A stretch of DNA of 64,000 bases from Chrysogorgia sp. JL179-B06 (Eukaryota > Cnidaria > Anthozoa > Scleralcyonacea > Chrysogorgiidae), in contig JAYKKM010000263.1 of the NCBI GenBank assembly GCA_035772405.1, forward strand, positions 6,229,501 through 6,293,500, read 5' to 3'. Of the stretch, positions 35,330 to 45,378 are shown one piece after another. Numbering within the stretch: position 1 is the first letter of the stretch; the number at the start of each line of letters is the position of its first letter. Under the pieces are notes generated by a model. It did no database searches, was not told the DNA's origin, and saw nothing but the letters and a program-made list of their open reading frames with translations. Position numbers and translations under genes: made by a program.

Positions 35330-35665
35330 TTACAAAGAGAAAAACATTTCTTTCCCTCTATCACTGATTCTCTTTCGAGAAGGGATTACTAAAGGATCAG
35401 CTAATTCCACATTATCATCTTTAATAAAAATATCTTTTCCTTTCAATGTCGGTAAGAGGTCATATAAACGTTTTGTTCCACACATAAACAGTTTGAAATG
35501 TTTACGCTCTTTATGATCCGTCAGATATAAATTATATCCACATGAAACAAATGGAGGAAGCTTCAGTTCGTATTTTATTAATTGTATGGGTTCATCATGA
35601 TAATAATATTCGAGATATCCATAAGATTCACCTTCTCCAAAATCAATGTTTGATCGCAACCGCAT
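35330..35665 (-). CDS. Family C viral accessory protein, 111 aa
   Basis: Intact frame from ATG 35665. It contains ESYGYLEYYYHDEPIQLIKY and LYDLLPTLKGKDIFI. No domain recognised. Neighbour 34855-35128 is a broken duplicate. Confidence 0.55.
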   Translation of the reverse strand: MRLRSNIDFGEGESYGYLEYYYHDEPIQLIKYELKLPPFVSCGYNLYLTDHKERKHFKLFMCGTKRLYDLLPTLKGKDIFIKDDNVELADPLVIPSRKRISDRGKEMFFSL

Positions 35666-35802
35666 GATTATTCATTAAAAAAAAAAAGTTTCTTAAGCTT
35701 ATTTATATGAATGTTTTTTGGGAAATTTTTTTTTTCATTTGTAAAAAAAACTAGGGTATAAAAATGATGAAAAAAAATGTACAGTTATTTTATTGAAGAT
35801 GA

Positions 35803-36255
35803 GTTATGTACCACCGCGAAAGATTTGGTCATTTCAAATGCGTAATCCAGAATATGCTGAAAAATTGATAGAGGCAGTAAAATTAATTCATACTCCACGG
35901 AATTGGCTTAAATTAAATGAAATATCGTTTTTTGAATGTAGTCGTGAAATTGTAGAAGATAAAGAAATCGGGTATCTTCAAGGGGTTGTTTATCTCAAAG
36001 AAGCGAGAGCTGATATTTTTGATTGGCCTTCCATATGGGGGTGAAATCATTCGTTCTTTTGCTGATGATTTCTACCATCGTAAAGGTAGAATATATGATC
36101 ACTCCACGTTATTTCGATATGGAAATCGTCAGGGTAAAATGGGAAAATTATGGAATGAAGAAAGAGCCCTTAAATTAGCTGAATATAAGAACAAGAATCG
36201 ACAAAAAAACAAAAGGAAAAATGAAAAAAACTGTTATAAACATTTTTTAGAGTAA
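35803..36255 (+). pseudogene. Frameshifted viral gene, unknown
   Basis: The first frame starts at ATG 35803 (MSYVPPRKIWSFQM) and stops at 36044; the protein continues in another frame from about 36020 to 36255 (GEIIRSFADDFYHRKGR, Lys/Asn-rich tail). One shift separates them. About 150 residues in total. No domain assigned; a YLQG motif recalls rolling-circle Reps but the HUH histidines are absent. Confidence 0.5.
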
Positions 36256-36319
36256 AGAAAGAATCCATGTAAAAAAAAAAAGATTCACATGAAATGTTTT
36301 TATTATAAAAAAATAAAAT

Positions 36320-36679
36320 TTATACAAGAGAAAAAATTAATATGTCCTCGACAGTTTTTTTTAACTTAATATTTTTATGCAAAAGATGATAAATATCTTC
36401 TTTCTCCGATAATATTTTTATTGTTCTTCCAGATTCTCCATAATTGATCATTTTTAGGGTTACTTCATGGGGTTGTTGTTCCTTACCATAGTTTTTTATT
36501 ATTTTACATTTGTCTGTATTACATATTGTAACAGGTTTGCAATCCTCTACAAAATATATATATTCAGGATAATCTATTTGAAGATATTTACATGAAAAAT
36601 AGCGTTGTAAAGTATTTGTGGTTTTATCCAAAAAGGTTATACTATTAACACAATGACTATAATAAAGTAATATGGACAT
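36320..36679 (-). CDS. Family B viral accessory protein, copy 1
   Basis: 119 aa, open. Shares FS.xxLQxxYPxYxYxVEDCKP.T.C with the two frames to its right (36795-37145 and 37270-37696). Cys-containing and otherwise unrecognised. Confidence 0.55.
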   Translation of the reverse strand: MSILLYYSHCVNSITFLDKTTNTLQRYFSCKYLQIDYPEYIYFVEDCKPVTICNTDKCKIIKNYGKEQQPHEVTLKMINYGESGRTIKILSEKEDIYHLLHKNIKLKKTVEDILIFSLV

Positions 36680-36794
36680 TTTTTATTCACAGTAATGATA
36701 AAGTTTTTTATATTAAACACCTTATATATTTTTTTTTTGGAACCAAAAAAAATTATTTGATATAGTGATTTTTTACATTTTTAAAAAAAATGAT

Positions 36795-37145
36795 TCAATT
36801 GTGAGAAGTAACGCGACAGGGTATTATTGATGAAGATTTACATTTTATAAGTATAATCTTTTTAGACAAAAGATGAATAGCATTATGTTCAATAAGTGTT
36901 TTTATGGATATTCCAGATCCTCCTGTAATAACTCTCAGGGTTAGTTGATAGACTTGGTTGGGGTTCTGAATTTCTAATTGAACACATTTATCACATTTTG
37001 TAGCAGGTTTGCAATCCTCTATCAAATACGTATAGTCAGGATAGTTTTTTTGAAGAAAATCACTTGAAAAAAAGCGAGTAAGAGCATCGTCGTAATATCT
37101 TGTACCTTTATATTCAATACAAAAATAAAATAAATGTGATGACAT
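36795..37145 (-). CDS. Family B viral accessory protein, copy 2
   Basis: 116 aa, open, with FFSSDFLQKNYPDYTYLIED and CDKC. Tandem paralogue of 36320-36679; both are followed by short AT-rich spacers with TATATA boxes. Confidence 0.55.
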   Translation of the reverse strand: MSSHLFYFCIEYKGTRYYDDALTRFFSSDFLQKNYPDYTYLIEDCKPATKCDKCVQLEIQNPNQVYQLTLRVITGGSGISIKTLIEHNAIHLLSKKIILIKCKSSSIIPCRVTSHN

Positions 37146-37269
37146 TTTTTTCTCTTTTATCAGAAAAATATAGGATTAAATGAAGTGTTGACCCTTTATA
37201 TATATTGGTTTTTTTGAAAAACAAAAAAAAAACAGACGACTTTTTTTGTTAAAAAAATTTTTTATTACT

Positions 37270-37696
37270 TTATTTTTTACATGTTTCAACATTAATGAGA
37301 TTTTTAGAATCAACTATTAGTTTAATTTCTGTGTGTAAAAGATGAGAAGCATCATAGTCAATAATAGTGTTTATTAATATTCCCAGATATGGACCGTCAT
37401 CATTTTCTAAACCAAATAACATCCAGGGTTAGATAATAACATTGAGGTGTTGAATTGATTTCACCAATACAATTACAAATTTTTGCATCAAAACATTTCT
37501 GTATCACATAAGTATAGTTTGGAAATTGTTCTTGTAGAAAACGACTTGGAAAAAAGTCATCTTCATCATCAAAGTATTCAGTAAATTCATCAGATGTAGG
37601 AGTATTGGTGGGTAGTGTTGCCATTGTGATGTATAGATATCTGTTTCCATTATGTTCTCTGCAATCACGATAGGTTACATGTTCTTGTGAATTCAT
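37270..37696 (-). pseudogene. Family B viral accessory protein, copy 3, frameshifted
   Basis: From ATG 37696 the frame holds an added acidic segment (TEYFDDEDDFFPSRFLQEQF) and the family core, then shifts near 37410-37430 and goes on in another frame to a stop at 37270. Confidence 0.5.
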
Positions 37697-37832
37697 TATC
37701 TTGTTTTTATTTATGGAATGAAGTTTAAAGACCCTTCTTATATAATATTTTTGAAAAAAATTATTAGGTATAAAAAATTGAAGATAAAACCACATATATA
37801 TATAGATATGCAATAAATAAATAAATTTAAAA

Positions 37833-38015
37833 ATGAAATCTAAGTGTAAACAATGTATACGAACAACCAAAATAAAAAGAAAAGGAATAAGACGATATTC
37901 TAAGATTAAAAAAAACAAAAAAAGATCAAAAAAATTTTTTAGAAAAATTTATATGAAATGTTATAAATGGGAGAAAAATTTTGTGTTTAACGAAAATGGA
38001 GGAGACAAAAGATGA
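37833..38015 (+). CDS. Very basic 60-aa viral protein
   Basis: Lys/Arg make up about 40% of the protein (KIKKNKKRSKKFFRKIY), with a CKQC near the start. It overlaps the next frame. Likely nucleic-acid binding or packaging by composition only. Confidence 0.4.
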   Translation: MKSKCKQCIRTTKIKRKGIRRYSKIKKNKKRSKKFFRKIYMKCYKWEKNFVFNENGGDKR

Positions 38016-38223
38016 ACAATTAGATAGAATATTTTATACAAAATATCCCTGTGGAAGGTGTCTTCACGGAGAGAAGTGTCCTGTTCATAAAAATAGGAAA
38101 AAAAGATGTCGTTTTAATGATGCCAACGTGTGTATTGTTCATCCAAAGAGGAAACATAATAAAGATAAAAAACGTTGGTGTAGATTGAGAGCGTATTTGT
38201 CAAAATTGTGTTACAGACATTAA
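37996..38223 (+). CDS. Small Cys/His-rich viral protein
   Basis: 75 aa from ATG 37996. Contains CGRCLHGEKCPVH and CRFNDANVCIVH, two possible zinc-binding knuckles, and a basic C-terminus. Overlaps 37833-38015 by 20 bp in another frame. Confidence 0.45.
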   Translation: MEETKDEQLDRIFYTKYPCGRCLHGEKCPVHKNRKKRCRFNDANVCIVHPKRKHNKDKKRWCRLRAYLSKLCYRH

Positions 38224-38226
38224 AAG

Positions 38227-38892
38227 ATGGCTGTTAATGGAAAGGATTTTGACGATATTATTTATCCTGATCTACTACAATTACCCCGAGAATTGTTTGA
38301 GATTGAAAAAACACGAAATTCCATGTTTTAATTTTTGGAATGGAGACAGTATCCTTGGCAGTTTCCTTGTGCTGATTATGATTATAATTATTTTCTAATA
38401 TTTGTAGAAGATAAAAATGAACATTCTTTTTTTTGGGAAAAACATGATGGAAAAAGATTTTATAGTTTTTTATTAGATAGTCATATTTTTAATATGGTGT
38501 TTTATGATCAGTTAATTGGTGAACATGTTGTTTTTATCGATAGAGAACCGAGAAAACCCTCGTTAATTTCTACTATTAATTGTTTTGATAGTTTAAATAA
38601 TATTCCATGTTATTCAAAAAAATTTTTGTATGATAATTGTAAGGATTCAAGATTAAGATTAATGAATTATCAATTACGAGAAAATTATGATGGACAAGGG
38701 GTTTATTTAATTATTATTAAAGATGAAAATATATTATCGATTCTTAATGTGATTTATGGTACAAGTAATGAAAATTATATTGTAATATTAATGGATGAGA
38801 GGGTAGGATTTGATAAAGATATGTTACAAACGCTTGTTTTTGTAGATTGTTGTTGGAATTTATGTAATAATTTTAATGAATTAAATATTTGA
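38227..38892 (+). pseudogene. Viral gene with one in-frame stop, unknown
   Basis: ATG 38227 opens a frame of 221 codons broken once by TAA at 38329-38331. Acidic/aromatic composition; the second part carries CADYDYNYFLIFVED and QLIGEHVVFID. Unrecognised. Confidence 0.5.
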
Positions 38893-38943
38893 ATTAATTG
38901 GTTATATAAAGAGTGAAATTTTGTCTTTTGGGGTACATACATT

Positions 38944-40171
38944 ATGATTGAGATAATATTAAGAGTTATTCCTTATTTTCAAGAAGTTAACCAAGGGGAA
39001 ATTGGTTTTTTATATTGGTTATGTGGATTATTTGAATTTTATTCTGGAAAATATATTACCTGTTCGTTTATTGGAGATGATAAAAGAATTGAAGAAATCA
39101 CTACACCTCTCTCTAAACTTCACATGAGAAAAATAAATGGAATCAATGGTGTGGAATCCTATTTTATTCTAAGTGAACATACCCATGATCATGATACCAA
39201 ATTTAAATTCAAGTCAAAGAAAATATGAATTGAGACGAACATCTTTACAACTATCACGAATTATATTAGTTGAAGCTCCAGGGTTATGCTGTAGTTTTTT
39301 TTCATCCCCGGTTTGTGTAGATGAAATATTTATATTTCTTCCCTACGAAACCAATGAAAATTGGTTTCCACATCAAACCGATGACAAGTATCACTATACA
39401 GGTTTTTTACAAAATCCAATCCATAAAAGAAATTTTTTATCTTATTCAGTTGATGGTTTTGCAAAAGATAGTTTAATAAACAAATTTAAAAAGCTACATT
39501 ATTCGTTAGGTGATTTTTATCTTTTTTTAAGTATTTATTTGTTTATGGTAGCACCTTCAGTTTTTAATTCTTATTTTTATTTTAATTCATGTTCATCTCA
39601 TGAAATTATGATGTGTACATCATGTTTTATATTTTATTGTCATAAACATAACCCTATTGGAAGGTTTATATATAGACAAAAAAATAATTACGATCTTAAA
39701 AGAAAGATTAAATATGATTTCTGGAATTTTTTATATAGAGCTAGAAAAGGTAAAGTAAACTTTCATGAATGTCAGTATAAAAATTGTAAAGGAAAAAGTG
39801 ATTTTTTTGGTTTTGATCCTCTGAAATTAAGTGTTTTTAATTTGGCAAATGCTAAAATAACCAATAATACATTGGAAAATCACGCAGCATTACCCGTGGA
39901 GGTTATCAATGGTAACGTTGATAATATATTTATTTTTACATATTTTTACAAGGCGCAAGAATTTGCATGGATATATATGACGAATGAAGAAGAAGTAAAT
40001 TTATTTGTTTTGATAAGAAACTAAGTAGAACTAGCATTGGACTATAAATTAATTTCTTTGAAAGATGATCATATTTTTTTCATAAATGACGAAGAGGACA
40101 GTTCGAATGTCAATTGGGAAAATTTTTATAAAAGTATTAGTGAACAAGTGTATTTAAAAAAAAAATGGAAT
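38944..40171 (+). pseudogene. Viral gene, ~400 codons, frameshift and stop
   Basis: Starts at ATG 38944, shifts frame near 39190-39225, continues open to TAA at 40022-40024, and carries on in the same frame to 40171. Several Cys pairs in the middle (CCSFFSSPVC, CSSHEIMMCTSC) and hydrophobic stretches near 39510-39600. Unrecognised. Confidence 0.45.
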
Positions 40172-41243
40172 TAAAAAAGTGTATACAATTTAAAGTGTTT
40201 GCTTATGATGTTATACGCATGGAAGAAGACGAAGAAAATGAAAAAGATTTTTGGATGAAATGTGCAAAATTTAGTTTTAATTTTAATTTTACATGGAAAA
40301 AATGGATGTTCTAAAGCTATTCATGAAATATCAATGCAACATTTAATGAATGCTGGAAAATACAGTAAAAAAAAAGATATGTTGGTTTTCATGAGGGTAT
40401 TGATCCTCTTGATATTGAACTATATATGCAACATTTAGATGAATTTTATGTAAAAAATTATTTAAAGTGCCTATCACCCAAAACTTTTTATTGTCTTATT
40501 TGCAAGAACTTTTAAAATGATAAAGTAACTTCTATTGAAGATTTTCGTTTCTTTGCTTTCTTTTTGAGATATTTCAGTTTGTTTGATATGCAAATGCCTG
40601 AAAATGCCTCGAAGTACGTCACACATGCATAATGACTTATCCGAGAATGTTATGTATCTCTTTCATTCTCGAACGAAATCCTTAAAAATCGTGAAGTTTG
40701 GTATTGTGGGAGAAACACGCACACGTGTTATTCACACTTTAGTGTTTTTATTTGATGAACGCAAAGATATATAACAACCTCTGATAACTCATTATGTATG
40801 TGTGACGTACTTCGAGGCATTTTCAGGCATTTGCATATCAAACAAACTGAAATATCTCAAAAAGAAAGCGAAGAAACGAAAATCTTCAATAGAAGTTACT
40901 TTATCATTTTAAAAGTTCTTGCAAATAAGACAATAAAAAGTTTTGGGTGATAGGCACTTTAAGAAAATATATATCAGTATTGATTTATTTTATTTTTGAA
41001 ACCATTCATCCTTTTTCTGATGGTAATGGTGACAAAATGTTTTATTCCTACGATAGACATAGAATAGGGAAAGCGCTTGTTGCTTTTTTAGAAAATAAAA
41101 TAGAATGTAAAGTAAAAACAAAAAAACAACATAATGTTACAACAACGTTATGTAAAATTTTAGGGAATATGCAAAGAAAACACGCGAGTTTGTTTGATAT
41201 AATAAATTGTAATATAAATCAATTATACATTTTATTGGTGTAA
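40168..41243 (+). pseudogene. Probable Fic-domain protein, split by a MITE
   Basis: Left of the MITE (40168-40461) the frame, after shifts, shows a GFHEGIDPLD segment and a following helix; right of it (40963-41243) is YFIFETIHPFSDGNGDK. HPFxDGN is the Fic signature, which binds the nucleotide for AMP transfer to target proteins; the usual Arg after GNG is replaced (GNGD). Removal of the MITE would put the helix before the motif at the usual spacing. The Fic call rests mainly on this motif. The gene is dead. Confidence 0.5.
40462..40962. mobile_element. TTAA-flanked MITE inside the viral Fic-like gene
   Basis: TTAA at both edges (40462-40465, 40959-40962), ends AGTGCCTATCACCCAAAACT and complement, inverted arms of about 185 bp. 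Shares TATTTCAGTTTGTTTGATATG and AAAATGATA(A/G)AGTAAC with the MITE at 15387-15865. Confidence 0.85.
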
Positions 41244-41251
41244 TAAAAAAA

Positions 41252-41461
41252 TTATTTTATTTTTGAATATTGATTTGTTTTCCATCTTTCTATTCTACTA
41301 TCACAGACACATTGTTCAATTATTCTACTATAAATAATTCTTGTATAATTTCTTGTACAATATTTGCAATAATGTTCATTGACACTGCATTCATGACATG
41401 TATAATGTACTCCAAAATCAACTATAGAATCCACATAATTGTTGCATCTTGCACAATACAT
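41252..41461 (-). CDS. Small viral zinc-ribbon-like protein, 69 aa
   Basis: From ATG 41461: CARC, CHEC, CKYC and CVC pairs spread through the first 55 residues, consistent with two zinc sites. Intact. Function unknown. Confidence 0.5.
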   Translation of the reverse strand: MYCARCNNYVDSIVDFGVHYTCHECSVNEHYCKYCTRNYTRIIYSRIIEQCVCDSRIERWKTNQYSKIK

Positions 41462-41600
41462 TTTTTTTTATTGAATAAAAAGTTTTTTTGATTGCTTATT
41501 TTTATACACTTTTTTAAAAAAATCATTTAAAAAAAAAATACTCGTTATAACGAGGGTATAAATGAGCAACGCATTGCATCAAAAATCATTATTCAATCAT

Positions 41601-42344
41601 GATGGCCAACAAATAATATTATTCGAGATTTCATCTTAGTAATCAATTTAAATTGCAATCTTATACAGATTTGTCTGTAAAAATAATTGCACAAAAAAAA
41701 TCAATGGTGATGCTATACTAGCAAAAGCTTATCCAACAAGTAAAACATGTGATAAGTTTACCCTGAATTCATATGTTGATGTGAAAGCCGAACATGTTCC
41801 TGCATTATTAAATGTTCTTAACAAGATTAACACTCAGCGGGCATCGTTGGGGCAAAATGTCTTTGTTGTAGTGTGTGAATATGAAAATTGGAAAAGGGAA
41901 TCATGTCATATGATAGTTCGTACAGACAAGTGGAATGGTCTTGAAATTTGTCATCAACATCAAGATAGCGCAATACCCGATGAGGATATGGTATTTGACG
42001 ATGATCCAACACCAAAACCATTATCAACAATCCATAATCTACAAGCAACAATCGTCGCTACTACTCATGAAATTTCATGGATTGATGAGTGGGGTAGTTT
42101 TCATATAAAAAAGAAAGATTCCTTGTCTGAATATATTATTGGTTTAAGAAATTATAATCATGCTACAAATCAGAAATCCCAATTGACAACTACCAAAAAA
42201 CGAGGAGGAAAGAAAAAGAAACCGTTTTCCTCTGATGCTGATGATGAAATAACACATAAGAAAATAAAAGTGGAAATTGACGATGATGATGATGTGTGTT
42301 TATTATTAAATGAAAAAAAAACTTTTTATTTTGTACAACTGTAA
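41601..42344 (+). pseudogene. Viral gene with NLS-like tail, early stop and frameshift
   Basis: A start at 41601 is followed by a stop after five codons and a frameshift near 41700; from 41781 the frame is open to 42344 (187 codons). The C-terminal third has KKRGGKKKKPF followed by an acidic run (VEIDDDDDV). Position next to the integrase; not recognised. Confidence 0.45.
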
Positions 42345-42360
42345 TTTCAGAAATTTTTTT

Positions 42361-42534
42361 TTATTGTTTTAAATGTGGAAAAAATGTAACAGATACATTA
42401 TGTTATTATGGTGAAACTATAAAAGAAGCGTTGTTATGTAAAAATATAAATTTTGATTTAATGGGATTACTACGTGATCAAGAACTACTTGCTGAATTTG
42501 AAATATTATATAAAAATTTATTTTTACAGAAATG
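42361..42534 (+). CDS. Short viral CxxC protein, start not seen
   Basis: Open frame beginning YCFKCGKNVTDTLCYYGE and closing at 42532-42534, whose stop overlaps the integrase ATG (AAATGA). No ATG precedes it in frame. RNA-polymerase-type zinc ribbon by appearance only. Confidence 0.35.
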
Positions 42535-43511
42535 AATAAACCTAAGAAGAAATCCAAGTTTTCCCCTGACTTTATTGAAAAAGCTTCAAGATTATTAAAG
42601 GATGAAACATTAACGGATGATGATTATTCTAATTATAGATTACATAGTAGTAATAAAATATATAGACGGTTGAAATATTCTGTTAATAATAATAATGAAC
42701 AATGGGAAATTGATTTAGCTGAAAATAAAGATTTAGCTCGATATAATAATCAATATCGTTATTGGTTGGTGTGTGTTGATATTTTTTCAAGATTGTGTTG
42801 ATATTTTTTCAAGATTTTGTTGGGTAAAATTAATAAAAAAGAAAACGTCTAATAATGTTAAAAATAAATTTGAAAGTATTCTTATTGAAGAAGGAATAGC
42901 TCCTCTTAAAATTCAAAGTGATGAAGGAACTGAATTTCAAGATATACGCACGAAATTAAGTAAAAAGTATAATTTTTCAGTATTTCATACGTATAATAGA
43001 GAAATAAAAGCATCACATGTGGAACGTGTTATTGGAACTTTAAAAACAATGGTTCGTCGTGTTTTAACAATGACTGGAGAATTTAATTATATACAGTATA
43101 ATTGTTAACCGTTATAATAATTCACCCCATAAAGCATTAGCTGGTGCAACACCTTTTGAAATTTATCGTGAAGAAAAAACCCGAAAAATACGTAAAGTAA
43201 AATATAAAATATTACGTGATCATTTAAATTATCCCATTCCTACGGAAGATTTAGTACAGGAAGGAACACGTGTACGTATTGTACGAGCAAAAAATAATAT
43301 TTTTGAAAAAAGTAGCCTTCGAAGATGGACCAATGAAATATTTTTTATTAAAATAGTATATATCACAGATCCTGTTACGTATCAATTAGAAGACGAACAA
43401 CGTGAAGAAATTAAAGGAATTTTTTATCGTGCTGAATTACAAGTTTTTAAAAAAAAAAGAATTTACACATTACCAGTAATACGAAATCAAAAGGACTTCA
43501 AAAGAATTTGA
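42532..43511 (+). pseudogene. Retroviral-type integrase of the Polinton
   Basis: Polintons insert with an rve-family DDE integrase. Catalytic residues are visible: Asp in QWEIDLAEN, Asp in IQSDEGTEFQ and Glu in ASHVERVIGTLK, with the conserved VDIFSRFCWV strand between. The C-terminal part (YNNSPHKALAGATPFEIYRE, then a basic SH3/chromo-like tail) is in another frame. It is broken by a 22-bp tandem duplication near 42776-42820 and by a shift near 43095. Confidence 0.85.
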
Positions 43512-43525
43512 TTAATAATTTTGTA

Positions 43526-43624
43526 ATGAAAATTTCACAACCCATTGATGCTATGAATAATGACTGTTTTTTAGAAGTTTTACAAGTGTGTTATCCTCAA
43601 ACAACTAAAAATGTTGTAGGGTAA
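43526..43624 (+). CDS. Small open frame, 32 aa, between integrase and minor capsid gene
   Basis: ATG 43526 to TAA 43622-43624. No motif. It could be the original beginning of the minor capsid gene. Confidence 0.2.
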   Translation: MKISQPIDAMNNDCFLEVLQVCYPQTTKNVVG

Positions 43625-43663
43625 GAATGTTTTTTTTCATTTACTATAAACTATAAGAATTTT

Positions 43664-44397
43664 ATGCGTACAAATTTTTTTACCAATCTCGACTATACAT
43701 CGGATAAAATTATTATACCCGAGGGAATTTATGATTTATCCTCATTAATTAAATTCTTAAATAATATCTTAGAGGGATTTGAGATTTTTTTTGCAATTGG
43801 ATTAAACGGTAAAGTAATCGTTAATGTTAATATTCAAACGGAGTATTGGGTATATGAAACGGCTAGTATCGCTGCTGATGGCGATAGTGTGAATGAATTT
43901 CGACTATCTACCTCGAGCGGGTATGAAAAAAAGGTGATCAATTTGCTTCTTTTGATATTATTATTAATTTATTATTTTCGCGAAAATTAGCTTTTATGCT
44001 TGGTTTAAAAAATAAAAACGATCTTAGTATCGTACCCTTATTGTTTGAAATAAAAAAAGATACTCCCATACCCTATACTTTTATTTCAAAACATTTTGAT
44101 TACTTGCCTGATATATCCGATGGTTCAAATAAAATGTTTATATATTGTGATGAAATAGAATTGGGGTTAGTTGGAGATAGTTGTGCTGAATTGTTAACAA
44201 CAGTACCCATTCAATGGTCAAAACAAGGTGGTGGTGGAAATGGTCAACTAGTTTGTTATAATCCTCCGAAATCATTGAGAAAATTTAAAAAAGATATTAT
44301 AAGAGAAATTCATATTAAAGTTAAAGATATTCAAGGAAATTTAGTTCCTTTTGATTTGGGATCACTTAGTATTGATTGTTTAGTAAATTCATCATAA
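43664..44397 (+). pseudogene. Penton-like minor capsid protein
   Basis: Starts near 43664 with IIIPEGIYDLSSLIKFLNN, the N-terminal strand of Polinton penton homologues, shifts frame near 43935, and ends with the typical C-terminal strands FIYCDEIELGLVGDS and PIQWSKQ...FKKDIIREIHIKVKD. It would form the vertex capsomer. One frameshift visible; position before the major capsid gene is the usual order. Confidence 0.7.
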
Positions 44398-44861
44398 TGC
44401 TTTTAATAGCTCTTGAAGAAAAAAATGGTATTATGGAAATTATCCAATATATTTTAGTTTATCCTTTTTCTCTTTACAAATTAGTAAATAGTGGGAAAAA
44501 TTTTTTATGGAATTTAAATTCAGTTAATTATAAAAATATACAAAATTCATTTCGAGTTGATTTCACCTCTATACAACAATCGAAAAAAACAAATAAGGGA
44601 TTAATTTCAATTTTTTCATCTACATCTATTGCTGGTTCAAAACAATGTTTTTTATTTAATAGAAAATAATTATTTCATATTGATGAAAAAAATCCTCATG
44701 TTTCATTAAATGAGGAAAAAAAACATTTTCCCTATTTTTTATTTATGAGTGAAAAAGATGCTAAACAATCACTTCAGTTTTTTATTATCTATGAGAACGA
44801 ACCACCTCTAAAGGGAGAAAAAATTAACATATATATAAATTTATTTGAAGACGAAAAATAA
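44397..44861 (+). pseudogene. Virion-type gene with one in-frame stop, unknown
   Basis: ATG 44397 to TAA 44859-44861, interrupted by TAA at 44667-44669 in the same frame. About 154 codons. Its stop overlaps the ATG of the next gene (TAATG). Unrecognised; location suggests a structural or assembly role. Confidence 0.45.
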
Positions 44862-45116
44862 TGGCTGAAAAAAAAAAAAGAACTTACTGAAGAAGATTAT
44901 ACTGCTTTGTTAAATGGTAGTAATCATGGAAAAAAATATTCATCGTTTTTTATTGTGAAAAGAAAAAATAAACAAAATCCTACTAAGAAAGAAATTTTAT
45001 TAAACGATGGAGTGGGATTACCCCCAAATTTAAATTTAGATAATTATTCTTCACCAAATAATAAGAAAAGAAAAAAAATAGATTCAAATGTAATACGATT
45101 TTTACAAAATAGATAA
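44861..45116 (+). pseudogene. Small basic viral protein, frameshift in an A-run
   Basis: ATG 44861, poly-Lys start; a slip in the A-run at 44870-44879 changes the frame, which then continues to 45116 with KNKQNPTKKE and NNKKRKKID. Confidence 0.45.
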
Positions 45117-45208
45117 AATATAAATTTAAAAATGTATAAATAAAAATATATTTTTATAAAAAATCACAATTGTCTTTTGATGTTTTTAAGAGGGTATTTT
45201 GTAAAAAA

Positions 45209-45362
45209 ATGACACGAAAAAAATATCATTATATAAAAAAGAGGAGTAAGAAAACGTAGAAAAAAAATACAAAAAGGAGGTTTTGGTGGAGCGTTGGCAT
45301 TGGGCATGTTTCTTCCTGAAGTGTTGGGAACACTATCGAATATTCTTAAAATTAATGTTTAA
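45209..45362 (+). pseudogene. Small basic protein with QKGG motif (core/pX or pVI-like)
   Basis: Basic N-terminus (MTRKKYHYIKKRSKK), one frame break at 45256, then IQKGGFGGALALGMFLPEVL, a hydrophobic Gly-rich helix. The layout recalls adenoviral precursor peptides cut after GG by the viral protease. Directly upstream of the major capsid gene. Confidence 0.45.
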
Positions 45363-45378
45363 AAAAAACTGATAAAAA

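Larger units (their letters stand above)
34733..35803. repeat. Tandem duplication, two ~534-bp units
   Basis: Unit 1 is 34733-35265 and unit 2 is 35266-35800. Each starts with GAGTGTTATATATATAATTG, the tail of the family A gene, and ends with CAGTTATTTTATTGAAGATG. Each holds one copy of the minus-strand family C gene. Confidence 0.85.

Noticed and set aside
35803..36255. Possible rolling-circle Rep (IGYLQGVVYLK resembles the HLQG motif)
   Set aside because: The HUH histidines, the catalytic Tyr context and a helicase part are all missing, so the likeness is too weak.
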